Origin: Morchella semilibera
Lineage: Eukaryota; Ascomycota; Pezizomycetes; Pezizales; Morchellaceae
DNA length: 64,000 nucleotides
Reading direction: 5' to 3'
Assembly (NCBI GenBank): GCA_009192285.1
Contig: WBVU01000012.1
Span: 62,001-126,000 of the forward strand
In this document: one piece after another, positions 25,531 through 36,811 of the stretch
How positions within the stretch are numbered: position 1 is the first letter of the stretch
Layout of the letters: the number at the start of each line of letters is the position of its first letter
Position numbers and translations under genes: made by a program
The notes under the pieces: generated by a model
Seen by the model: only the letters and a program-made list of their open reading frames with translations
Told to the model about the DNA's origin: nothing
The model's database searches: none

Positions 25531-27335
25531 ATGCAGTCGATATTTAAGCAGAGACCCCCGCGGAAGTTCTTCTGCGACTTTCAGGATTGTGGGAAATCAT
25601 TCACGAGGGCAGAACATCTCCAAAGACATGAGCTAAATCACCGTGACTCACCAAACACCTGCGCTAGATGCTCCGCACACTTTGCCCGGCCAGATCTATT
25701 GGGTGAGTTTTATTTTGTTTTTTTCTTTCAGTGTTTTTCCCACCAAACCCAACCCCCTTAAGTGTCAGTGTAGTATCTCTTATATTAAATAGAATCACAT
25801 CTTCTACTTACTAATTTTGGACCTTGATCGGTGAAACAGAAAGGCATATGGAACGGCACGCGCAGAAAGACAAGGAAGCAGGCGGTGAAGGACTCGGGAT
25901 TCTGGTCACGAGGAAACGGTGCTGGCGTGATGAGAACGGGAATATCACGACGAAACGGCCGGCATCAAGTATGGCCGCCGTGGGCAAGGCTCTTGAAGCT
26001 CAGCGGCAGAGGAGGGGCGATAGCAGCGAGGATAATGGGTCGAGTGACCCGAGGTCACCGGCGTACGCTGGATCATCGATGTTGAGCCGGGGGCGGGGGG
26101 AAGCCAGCGCTACCCACGAGGAGAAGAAGGTTGTTGATAATGCAGGATACCGGGAGTTCCAATATGAACAGCAGTTGGAGATACAGGACCGAAGCTTGCA
26201 AGGAGGTAATTTCATCGTGTCTCCGGTAGCCCAACAACAACAGTCAACCCTTTACTTGGACCCCAATCCACCGGAGATTACTACTACAGCTGTTGAGACT
26301 CTTAGCCCGTATCAAGAGGACTACAAACCACTCTATAATACACCAGAATTACATTTCAGTTCTGGTTTTAATTGGATATATGGCCATGGAGAAATGGAAC
26401 CACCAGGAGATACCCAAGAAAACATTGATATGGCCTTAAATCGGGATATGAGTACTGGCCATATTAGCACGCCTCTTTCACTAGGGCCGGACTACATGGA
26501 AAGCCCGATATTGCTAACACCCAACGACCAATATCTTAGTTTTCCGGCCCAGCCACCGCAGCCACCGCAGCCGCCACCACAACAGCAGCAGTTTATCAAA
26601 ACGGAGTTTCCCCAAGGAAACATGCTTTTTCAACCACATTTCTGTATTTCCAATGGCCCTTCAGTTGCTATCAGATCAGCGGTTGTTAGTGGTTATACGG
26701 ATGATTCACCTCCTGCCTTGACACACCGAAGAAGTGCACAGGCTGCGGAAAACTGTCATCCACACCAACAAAGGCATGTTAGGACACATAAATTCAATTC
26801 CCCAAAACCCTTCAAATAATTCAGGATCTCACTGCATCCAGACTATTCATATCTCCGAAAGTCCGGCCCCGTCACGGCACCCATACACACCCGCAACGAT
26901 CAGGGAGGACACACGAGAACAGATCCTCGAATTCATAATACGAGTAACGACACGACCCACCACTGGAAAGTCACCGTTCAGCTGGGAGGGCCCCTTGCTC
27001 TCTCTCCCCCCACCCCAGACATATCTAGATCTATTTTTTACTCGGTTTCACTCCTCGCATCCATCACACTCACCACTCGACCGGCAGCCGTTTGATCCAA
27101 ATTCTGTCGATATTTTGTTATTGTTGGGTATGTCGATGCTTGGTGGAGCTTATATAGAGAAAGAGGCACATTACATGACTATACTAGTTTATAACTTGCT
27201 AAAACGTATCTTGACAAGTGTAAGTTCTCCCCAATTATGCTACTGGAGTTCTTTCCATTTGAAAACGGGCTCGAAGAACTAACCCAGGAGGAAAGTTTCA
27301 TGCTACACCTCATGAGCCATATTGGGTACATATAG
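25531..27335 (+). CDS. hxnR: C2H2 zinc-finger transcription factor with partial fungal-specific TF domain, HxnR-like
   Basis: Likely exons are 25531-25702, 25840-26777, 26842-27219 and 27288-27335, about 511 residues. Two adjacent C2H2 fingers span residues 14-65 (first: FFCDFQDCGKSFTRAEHLQRH; second ends DLLERHMERH across intron 1). After a long Gln/Pro/Ser-rich region the fungal_trans middle homology domain begins near QTYLDLFFTRFHSSHP and continues to AHYMTILVYNLLKRIL. Intron 1 (GTGAGT) and intron 3 (GTAAGT, CTAACCCAG end) are strong; intron 2 (GTTAGG donor) is weak and only frame demands it. The domain stops about one third of the way in, and T-rich 3'-flank sequence begins by about 27450, so the protein is much shorter than known HxnR-type factors. 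Without intron 3 an alternative frame reads IMLLEFFPFENG, resembling the next part of the domain. Expected role: pathway activator of the hxn genes. Confidence 0.65.
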
Positions 27336-29337
27336 TTTGGTTTCTTAGAATGTTTAGAGAGGCAAAGGCTGGATCGATTGAACCAGTGTGATCCGGAGCA
27401 AAGATTTCGTGGAATGTTAATTAATGTATAGATCATTTGTTTGTTCATTCGTGATTTCTTTTTTTTTTCTTCGTTCGTTTTTTCATAGGAGTGAGAGCGG
27501 CTGCATGTCGGTCATGATCCACCAAATGAAAAGGTGCCGAGAAGAGAACTGACCGGCCGTTGAAACAGCTCGAAATGAGGAAGTAATAACCAGCCGGGGT
27601 CACGCCTCCTGGAACATCTAATAGAACACTGTCTTGAGGTTGGACCATTGAGCAGAGAGGAAAAAGAAAACACATCATGCAACGATGGTTCATCGGGGCA
27701 AGAACATCGATCCTTTAGCAGCCGCTCATGTAGGAGAGCACCGCGTATCGTATTCTAACACAGACAATCTGCAGAGACACCCACACATCATTATTTGTTT
27801 TCTTTTGTACAACATAACCTGCCTACCTCCTACCTACCTAAATACCTAAATACCTCTATTCACCTTTTTCTCTATTTTATTTTACTTACCTTGCCCCTTC
27901 AACACTTATTCTCTCAATGTTTTCTACTGCACGTTAGTCCTTTCCCCCCCCCCCCTTCTTTTTTTCTTTTTTCTTTCTTTGATCTGCCGTGTTGTCATTG
28001 TCGTTGACTCCCACCACGAAGCTCTCAGCAACGTGGAAGGAAATTCACCGACGGTATGACGCATTACCGAAGATATGGCTGGGCCGCGGGAAGTCATTGC
28101 AGTTCTCTGAGAAGCTGCCTTTCTGCTCCTTTTTTTTTTTTTTTTTTTTTTTTTCTTCTTCCTCTAGGGCCTAACGGCTTATTCAGATTTCGCCTAACCA
28201 CCCACCCACCTAGAGTATCCGTTCATCCATCCTACTGGAACATGCATAACACGGAACCATACACATACCTGAAAGTAATAAATCAAATCCCCCCCCTCCC
28301 CACATATAGGCTAGCTCAGAAGGTGATCTAATAAGCTTTTCTCCACTACCAGGTAAAGAAGAAAGGCCAAACCCATCTCGTCAGCAATTCTTCTTCACCC
28401 TAGTAAACTACAACCTAGTCTATCAGCTAATATTTCCAATGAAAAGGGAAAAAAAGAAAAAGAAAAATGAAAATCATGCACTTTGGCGGCTACCACTACC
28501 GCAGCTTACGACGCTTAGAAAAGGACAGCCCACTCCCAAATAAAAGCCTCCCCCTCACCCCCACCACCCCCCCCCCCCCAAGCCAGCCAGCCAGCCATCA
28601 TGCCTGCCTGCGCTGCCGTATTCATTCTATTTATGCACCTTTTGCTTTCTCACCGACCGACCCGGTTTCTTGGAGGTGGGCCCCGTCTGTCTCGATTCCA
28701 TTCTTTTTTTCCTAATTTTTTTTAACGTTGCCGATTATGTGGCCCCTCTCGGCCGATTTCGATTCTCGCTCGGCCTTCGGGGGTGGAGAGGAAGCGGGCC
28801 GTTATAGCCGCTGCGGGGGACCGGGCTGGAATCCCGCTTGGACGATGATCAGTCCGTCCGATCTGTGGCTTGGCTGGGCTACCGTCCACTATGCATGATG
28901 ATAGAGTTGATTTTTCTTATTTTCTTTTTTTTTTCTTTTTTTTTTTCGATTGTTTTTTTGATTGCCTATGCTTTGGGTGTTTGTGCGATGTATGTGTACG
29001 GTATGGATGTATGTATCCTGGTTGGTGGGTTTGTGACGTGGTAGAGAGATTTGGAAGTGAGGCATTTTGAAGGATAGAATGATGGAGTGACATTCCCTCC
29101 CAACTATAGTCCATATTTGACTAGTGCAGTTTTTAATTGCGGGGGAACCTGGTTAAGAGAGAGATAGTAGTGATGATTTTACATGTGGCATTTAGTTTTT
29201 TTAGCAGGGGAGTCCCACGGGTCTTGAACTATGGTACGGGGTCCGCAACGCTCGGGGAGTGTTTCTTGCTCAATTGTTTAGTAATCGGTGAAAAGCCCAA
29301 ATGTAATATATCGAACGACGAAATCTATGCTTACTGT

Positions 29338-29374
29338 GGTTGTTGTTGTTGTTGTTGTTGTTGTTATTGTTGTT
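29338..29374 (+). repeat. (GTT)n microsatellite
   Basis: About eleven GTT units with one ATT interruption. Simple-sequence repeat; a TACATGTA octamer follows 8 bp later. Confidence 0.85.
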
Positions 29375-29482
29375 AATAGGGTACATGTAGTAGTTGATCA
29401 TGCATGCTACTGGCACGGAGCGCACTTCTTTTCCACGCACGAGTGATATCGTATGACCGACCTTTCGGCTAGAGCTGGAAGG

Positions 29483-29512
<30 letters not shown>
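29483..29512 (+). repeat. Poly(A) run of about 30
   Basis: Uninterrupted A30 tract in intergenic DNA. No target-site duplication or coding remnant was seen that would make it a retroposon tail. Confidence 0.85.
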
Positions 29513-29514
<2 letters not shown>

Positions 29515-29677
29515 AAGGCTTGGCTGCCGTTACCCGTTGTGAATAGAATTGCAACCTGACCTATAATATGCAACAACCTTGAGATATACCAATATCTTTT
29601 TTTAATTGTGGAAACGAGCTGTTCGTGAACGTGACACGGGGAAGGGGGCAAGGTTACCTTAGACAGTACCACCGTAT

Positions 29678-29863
29678 CGATAAGCCTCATCATGGCAGGG
29701 GTCAAGTGGACTATCCCCGTTTCGGTCTTGAGACGTTACGGTTGATTGATCCCCAGAATGATAGACATCATCGCAGAGAGGGGATCGATAAGGGAAGGAA
29801 GGAATGGTGACGCTGGGTACTATGGTGATTGGTAGAGTTGAAATAATTTCCTTTCACTTATCT
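29678..29863. promoter_or_regulatory. Three GATA-factor-type sites upstream of the molybdenum hydroxylase
   Basis: CGATAAG occurs at 29678-29684 and 29786-29792 (plus strand) and AGATAAG at 29857-29863 (minus strand), 230-420 bp before the start codon at 30097. They fit the HGATAR consensus of fungal nitrogen regulators (AreA class). Nitrogen control of hxn genes is known in Aspergillus; its presence here is inferred. Confidence 0.5.
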
Positions 29864-30096
29864 TAATTGGAGGGGTGCCCCGAGAGCATACATGTAAGAA
29901 GTAGGTTGGCAGGCTTGGAGGTACTAGCTAGGTGGCTTTTCGAGACGAGAGCTGAACTATGCATGTGTGCTGTAAGGTCTCAAAAACCGGGCATTATTCG
30001 GATTCCTACTCCTTCTTTACTGAGCTTCTCCTCCTTTGCTCAATCAGTCCTCCCGATCAACTCTTACAACAATCATCACGATACCTATAACTCACC

Positions 30097-33000
30097 ATGT
30101 CTTCAGCAGGAGGATCACTACTACTAGTACTACCCGTGCCTCCCTCCCCTTCTAATGCAGCCTCAGTTCCATCTCAAAACACAGCCACCCCCGTATCTCC
30201 TTCCGCAGCTCTAACTCCATTGATCCAACGCACATTTACTACCTCCACTCTCATCTTCTGGCTTAATGGCACTAAACTCACTCTCAACAATGTCGACCCC
30301 GAAGCCACGCTTCTCGACTTTATCCGTTCTCAACGGGGACTCAAAGGCACCAAGCTCGGCTGCGGCGAAGGTGGCTGCGGTGCTTGCACTATTGTTGTCC
30401 AGCAGCGCAGTAGCACTACTGGGAGGATTGAACATCTGAGCGTCAATGCGTGTCTTGCACCGGTTATTAGCGGTATGTAACACTAGCCTCTTTGTCTTGC
30501 CTCCTATTGGCTGACTGTTGAATAGTGGAGGGGAAACACGTGATCACGATCGAAGCTCTCGGAAACGCAGCAAATCCGCACCCGCTGCAGGAGCGGATTG
30601 CGAAACTGCACGGGTCGCAGTGTGGCTTCTGCACTCCGGGAATTGTGATGTCGTTGTATGCACTGCTGCGTAATGCGTACGATTCCGAGACCAGAACGTA
30701 TAGGTTGAGCGAGGAAATGGTAGAGCTAGAAGGCGCGCTGGATGGTAATTTGTGTAGGTGCACAGGGTATAAGCCGATATTAGACGCGGCGAAGAGTTTT
30801 GTGAGGGAGGATCTTGGGGGTGTTGTGGCCGAGAGCCCGAGGAGAGAGGTAAATGAGGGTGCTGTAGCTGGTCTGGGCGGGAATTGGACGGCCGCTGAGG
30901 CGACGGGATCGTGCGGGCGGCCAGGTGGCTGCTGCAGAGATAAACTGACGTCACCATCTTCTACCTCCTCAAGTGATGTTGATTCGGCTTCTACGGATCT
31001 TACGGAGGAATTAAGCGGGATACCAGTATCAGGATCGACATACGGCGCCCCCCTAAAGACTTCCAAATCCGAGGGCCGATGTCAGCTCTCTTCGGGGGCC
31101 TCAAAGTGTGCCACAGAGGCCGAGGTACTATCAGGACCGAAAGAGGGAAAATATTCCTTCCCACAGTTCAAATTCAAAACATATGAGCCACACTCAGAGA
31201 TCATTTGCCCCCCTGGCCTACATAAGCATGTAAAACAGCCTATCTGCTTCGGCAACTCAAGAAAAATTTGGTTCCGGCCAACAACCCTTGCCCAGCTGCT
31301 CGAGATCAAGGATGCTTTTCCATCAGCGAAGATAGTAGCTGGATCATCAGAGGTGCAGGTTGAGATTCGTTTCAAGCATCTGCAGTACGCTGTTGTCGTG
31401 TATGTTGGTGATATCGAAGAGCTTAAGTCATTCACCGTCGACGAGGAAGCAGGCACAGTAATCATTGGTGGCAATACCTCCCTGACGGTTGTAGAGCAGG
31501 GGTGTTTGGAATGGTACCGAAAGCTTGGTAAGAGAGGCATGGTTTTAGAAGCGGTTAGAAAGCAACTGAGGTATTTTGCTGGTCGACAGGTCAGTCAGTC
31601 ATTTATCCCATGTCTGCATTATGTACTCTAGATAGGTGCGGCATGCTTATGATTAGTATTTAGATACGCAATACTGCAACCCCAGCGGGGAATATCGCTA
31701 CCGCATCCCCCATATCAGACCTCAACCCGGTACTGGTTGCCTCAGGGACAATCCTTACCGCCCAGTCTCTCTCCAAGGGATCATTCGAGATCCCGATGAC
31801 AGACTTCTTTATTGGCTACCGCGAGACTGCCCTGCCAGCAGACGCGGTTATCACGCAGCTTACTATTCCACTGAGCCCGGTTAATAGCCGCGTTGTTGTA
31901 AAGGCCTACAAGCAATCCAAGAGAAAGGATGATGATATTGCAATTGTTACTGCAGGCATGAGGGCTAGTCTTGATGAGGATGGACTAGTCAAGGATGTCT
32001 CGTTAGCTTATGGCGGGTAGGAGACTAGCCCTAACCCTTCATTGAGCGAGTGCTGATTGATGATGGCAATACAGTATGGCACCAATGACGGTAACGGCGC
32101 GAAATACAGAAGAGGTTTTGAGGGGTAAGAGGTGGTTTGATAAAGGTGTTTTGGAGTTAGTGATGAGCGCCATGGAGAAAGATTTCAATTTATCGTTCAC
32201 AGTTCCAGGGGGAATGCCGACTTACAGAAAAACACTCGCCTTCTCATTCTTTTTCCGATTCTGGCATGAGGTTGCTGCTGAGATAGGCCTTAAAAATGAA
32301 AATGAGCAGGTTGATGACGAGCTCATTAGTGAGATTCATAGAGAGGTTTCGACAGGGTCTCGGGATAATGAAAATCCATATGAACAACGCGTTGTCGGCA
32401 AGCAGATACCACATCTCTCGGGATTGAAACAGGCGACAGGGGAAGCAGAGTACATCGATGATATCCCAAAATATGATGGGGAGTGCTATGGTGGATTAGT
32501 TTTATCATCTCGAGCCCACGCGAAGCTCATAAAGTGATAAAACCCTTTCCTCTTAATGACAAGGGGTTTGAAAGCGCTAACATTAGACAGGGTTGATTTT
32601 ACCCCGGCTCTGGAACTCCCTGGTGTTCTTGGATATGTCGACCATCACGATATCCCGGAAGACTGCTCCTATTGGGGCTCCGTGGTGAAGGATGAGCGCT
32701 TCTTTGCCAAGGATGTTGTAGAATGTCATGGACAACCAATCGGAATGATATATGCAGAGACGGCGGCGATTGCTCAGGAAGCTGCGAAAGTGGTCCACAT
32801 TGAGTATGAAGATTTGCCCATGGTTCTCACAATATCCGAGGCGATTGAGGCAAACTCATTCTATCCTTACGACCATCAGCTCAAGCGTGGTGGCCCAACT
32901 ATTGAGGCTTTCAAGGATTGTGACTTTGTCTATGAGGGTACGACAATGATAGGCGGACAGGAACACTTCTACCTCGAGACAAACGCAGCGCTTGTTATCC

Positions 33001-34813
33001 CCCGACCTGAGGATGGTGAGATGGAGGTTTGGTCAAGTACACAAAACATCATGGAGACACAAGAGTTTGTATCCCAAGTGACAGGGGTCCCGAGCTCTAG
33101 AATCGTAGCAAAGGTGAAAAGGATGGGTGGTGCTTTTGGTGGTAAAGAGAGCAGATCCGTTCAATTGGCTTGCATTCTAGCTGTTGCGGCGAAGAAGTCA
33201 GGAAGGCCTATGAGATGTATGTTGAATCGTGATGAGGATATGTTAGTTATCCCTAGACCGCTCCATTATTATTCTCTAGCTGATTTCCCAGGATGATTAC
33301 TGGCCAGAGAAACCCCTTCCAAGCCCATTGGAAAATCGGTGTCTCTAAAGAAGGCATGCTTCAAGTTCTCGATGCAGATGTCTATAACAATGCCGGATAT
33401 TCTCGGGATTTGAGTGGCGCCGTTATGGACCGTGCCCTCACTCACATTGATAACAGCTACTGGATTCCGAATGTTCATGTCCGGGGACATGTCTGCAAGA
33501 CGAATACCCACAGCAATACCGCATTCCGCGGATTTGGCGCCCCTCAAGGACAGTTCATCGCCGAGTGTATGATGTCCGAAGTGGCAGATGCTATGGGGAT
33601 TTCTGTAGACAATTTCCGGCAAAAGAATCTCTATAAAGAGGGCCAACGCACGCCATTTCTTCAGGTAATTGAGGACTGGCATGTGCCGCTCCTCCTTGAG
33701 CAATTGCGAAAAGAGGCCGACTACGACCGTCGTGTCAAAGAAGTCGAGGAATTTAATAAGACTCATAAGTGGAAAAAGCGAGGAATCTGCTTAATACCCA
33801 CCAAATTTGGCTTGTCTTTCGCCACCGCCGTTCACCTAAATCAGGCTGGAGCTCTTGTTCATATTTACCACGACGGCTCTGTCCTGCTTGCTCATGGCGG
33901 CACCGAGATGGGACAAGGACTTTATACAAAGATGTGCCAGATAGCCGCTCAGGAGCTAAACGTTCCTATGGACTCGATATTTACCAGCGAGACAGCTTCC
34001 AACACTGTGGCAAACACTTCACCGACTGCTGCTTCCTCTGGTAGTGACCTCAACGGCATGGCAGTTCAAGATGCTTGTAGGCAGCTCAACAAGCGTCTGG
34101 CACCATACCGAGAAAAATATGGCCAAGATGCGCCCATGAAGCAGCTTGCCCACGCCGCGTACATTGATCGCACAAACCTTTCCGCCAACGGCTTCTACAA
34201 AATGCCTACCGTTGGCTTTACGTGGGGAAACTATGTAGACCCCCTCCCAATGTACTTCTATTTCACACAGGGCGCCGCAATATCCGAGGTGGAGCTTGAT
34301 GTTTTGACAGGAGACCATACTGTGCGCCGTGCGGATATCAAGATGGATGTTGGCCGCTCAATCAACCCAGCCATCGATTACGGGCAAATCGAGGGGGCAT
34401 TCGTGCAAGGACAGGGACTGTTCACTCTTGAAGAGTCTCTGTGGAGTTCCCGCAGCGGCGAGTTGCTAACCCGTGGCCCGGGAACTTACAAAATCCCCGG
34501 ATTTTCGGATATACCACAAGTGTTCAATGTGAGCATATTGAAAGGTGTGCAATGGGCCGCGCTGAGGTCAGTACAGTCGTCAAAGGGGATTGGCGAGCCG
34601 CCGTTGTTTTTAGGAGCCACCGTGTTGTTTGCATTGAGAGAGGCGGTAAAGGCGGCAAGAGCGGAGATAGCAGTAGAGAAGGGAGTTTTAGCGTTGGGGT
34701 CACCGGCTACTGCGGAAGAGTTAAGGGTGGCCGTAGGAGATCGGATTGTGGAATGGGCGAGGGTAAAGAAAGGCAAGGGAGAAAAGGGGTTTTTCTCAGA
34801 AGCGCAGGCTTAA
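30097..34813 (+). CDS. hxnS: Molybdenum hydroxylase of the xanthine dehydrogenase family, probable nicotinate hydroxylase HxnS
   Basis: Exons 30097-30472, 30526-31589, 31664-32016, 32075-32533, 32591-33241 and 33292-34813 give 1474 residues; every junction phase agrees. Order: Ser/Pro-rich N-terminal extension (about 50 residues), [2Fe-2S] domain I (Cys89, 94, 97, 119), [2Fe-2S] domain II (CGFC, CRC), a Ser-rich linker, FAD domain (VAGSSEVQVEIRFK, GRQ then AGNIATASPISDLNP) and the Moco domain. Catalytic-site residues of XDH are kept: Gln in GGQEHFYLE, Glu in FGGKESRS, Arg in FRGFGAPQG and the base Glu in GIGEPPLFLG. It oxidises an N-heterocycle with water as oxygen donor and NAD+ as acceptor. 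Sequence alone cannot separate purine dehydrogenase (HxA) from nicotinate hydroxylase (HxnS); the adjoining catabolic genes favour HxnS, making 6-hydroxynicotinate. It is longer than typical family members because of the extension and linker. Confidence 0.85.
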
Positions 34814-36307
34814 GAGTGAAATTTTGAGATTGGGCTTCTTTACCCATCCAATGCGTCCTCTTTTTTTTCTGTTAGTCAAATACTAAAAAAATATGACAAG
34901 GGCCTTACTCTAAGTATATATAACCTTTATCTCTAGACCTTTATCTCTCCTATATAGTTAGGGCTTCTCGAGAACACAAAACAGCTTAGTTGGAGTGTCT
35001 AGTTGAAAGAATTTTAGTCATAAAATATCACTCGAATTGAGATGTGTTGCTAAGGCTTATGATGCTTACTTTTATGTAACCCCCATAGACATTGCCACCA
35101 AAGTTATGACGTTAAAGAGGGCTGCATATTCGGTATTCGACCCCAAGTTGTCATGGTAGAAACTATGCCCACCGCGCTAAGGTCCTGACATCTCTCGATG
35201 GTTTTACTTTGGATAGCTGGTGATTTTAGCTCTACATAGATTATTATCAGCCAATCTCATCGAGCTTGTAATGCCAAGTTCATAGTACGGGTCGAGAATG
35301 TAGCTTCTATGTACTGGGCTACTCACACGCTTTGGAGATATCAATGGAAGCTTATATCTTGGTGTTTGTTGCAATATGTAGTCTAATTAAAAGGGGTGCA
35401 TGTATGTTTCCTGGCTTGTGCCTTGTTTCAATCGGTAGGTACATGTAGTTGCTATTGATTGATTGATTGATTGATGAGCGTGATGGATAGTCGCATGTAC
35501 GTAGGCGCTGATTTAACGGATAGAATAGGGTGGAGTATAGTCGATAGTATTGTATGAGTATAGAGTATATGTATATATATACGAGTATACATAAGGTGGG
35601 GAAAGACCGGGGAGATAAGATGGGGAGTTTGTAGCATTAGGGAGGTTAGGGTTAGGTGGCGAAGACATTGGGACATTGGACAACAGAATGTCTTAGTATT
35701 TCTTTCTGGCGCCGGACAATCCCTGTACTTCTGATCTATGAACGTACTCTACCACGCGCACGTTGATTCACTTTGATATACCATTAGCTTATAATTGGCT
35801 TCAAACGATCCAGACCATGCAACAAACGTACGATAATATCATGCATATTTCTACAGGCGATATTACCGACTCAAAAAAAAATGAGGATTAATTCTACTCC
35901 CCAGGAATTCTACAGCTACTTTGCAATCTGGACGGCGAGGCGACAACACCCAGTCTATATATTTAGCCCATAAGTGGCAAATGGGTGGCGACCTTTTTCT
36001 GTACAGTTCAACAAAGGGTTCTGTGCGTTACATGTACGTATACAGGAGAAATTTTTGCAATAGTATTTGCTATTGTCGTATACCCAGGATTAGTTGTATG
36101 TGCTTAAGCTTCCACTCTCTTTCAACTAACATAGAATAGACACGAGTGTACTAAAAGCTACATCCTGTATAATAAAACCCAATGGCCAGCTAAGTCCTAT
36201 ACCTACTACTCTACACCAATCCTTCATCATATTACACCATCAAGAAATCCGGACCACCCCACATTTCAAATCCTCAAGCTCTCAAACTTTCAAAGAAAAA
36301 TTAAACG
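34814..36307. other. Intergenic region
   Basis: 3' flank of the molybdenum hydroxylase with a T8 run, a GATTGATT microsatellite (35457-35476), TACATGTA at 35450 and 36029, and no convincing coding sequence. Confidence 0.6.
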
Positions 36308-36811
36308 ATGAAATTTCCAGTCATAAAGTTGAAGCCCACAACAATCCGGTTGATTTATATCACAAGCTTCACTATGGTTGTCGTTTTATTCATCATCCTC
36401 TCCAGTTACCTCATTCGCAGAAAGTTCTACGACCCTTACACAGGCCCTGCCTGGATCATAAATTGCAAACCTAATGATAGCAGCCCCCTCTTATCCGACG
36501 CCGAAGCTGCTATCTCTGAGTTAATGACCGGGTCCGTCGAGAACTGCAGATCCGAAAACCTTACCACCATTATACACTGCCACAAAACAGCATGTATCTC
36601 ACGTAATGAGCATCCTGGGTTAGAGAATGGGTGTAGTTTCTATGCCAACTGGGCGAAGAAGATCCTTGACAGGCGGGAGTGCTGGACATCTGATGATCAT
36701 GAACTGAGAGTAGAGGGGAGGGTAATGGCAGGCGGTGAGGGCGATCTAAGGGTGGATGTACGCGTTATTAGCAGGGCTTCTGCGAGCTCGATTCTGAATA
36801 CCTTGTCCTAA
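36308..36811 (+). CDS. Small Cys-rich protein with N-terminal membrane anchor (paralogue of 52688-53187)
   Basis: A single exon encodes 167 residues. Residues about 13-34 form a strong hydrophobic segment followed by RRKF, so it is more likely a signal anchor than a cleaved signal. The outer region runs YTG...INC...SSPLLSDAEAA..., then CHKTACIS, GC, WAKKILDRREC and a hydrophilic end, with six Cys. The same order of motifs occurs in the protein at 52688-53187 (YTG, C, SPLIEDARAAA, CHGTACIS, WARQVVEKPEC), so the two are clearly related. This resembles families of small secreted fungal proteins of unknown function. Anchored versus secreted forms may differ in location. Confidence 0.75.
   Translation: MKFPVIKLKPTTIRLIYITSFTMVVVLFIILSSYLIRRKFYDPYTGPAWIINCKPNDSSPLLSDAEAAISELMTGSVENCRSENLTTIIHCHKTACISRNEHPGLENGCSFYANWAKKILDRRECWTSDDHELRVEGRVMAGGEGDLRVDVRVISRASASSILNTLS

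Larger units (their letters stand above)
27336..30096. other. Intergenic region upstream of the molybdenum hydroxylase
   Basis: 3' flank of the regulator, then C, T and A homopolymers, a (GTT)n microsatellite at 29338-29374 and an A30 run at 29483-29512. Two TACATGTA copies occur (29382, 29889). A frame at 27340-27428 could be decayed remainder of the regulator but is too short to call. No other gene is recognised. Confidence 0.55.
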
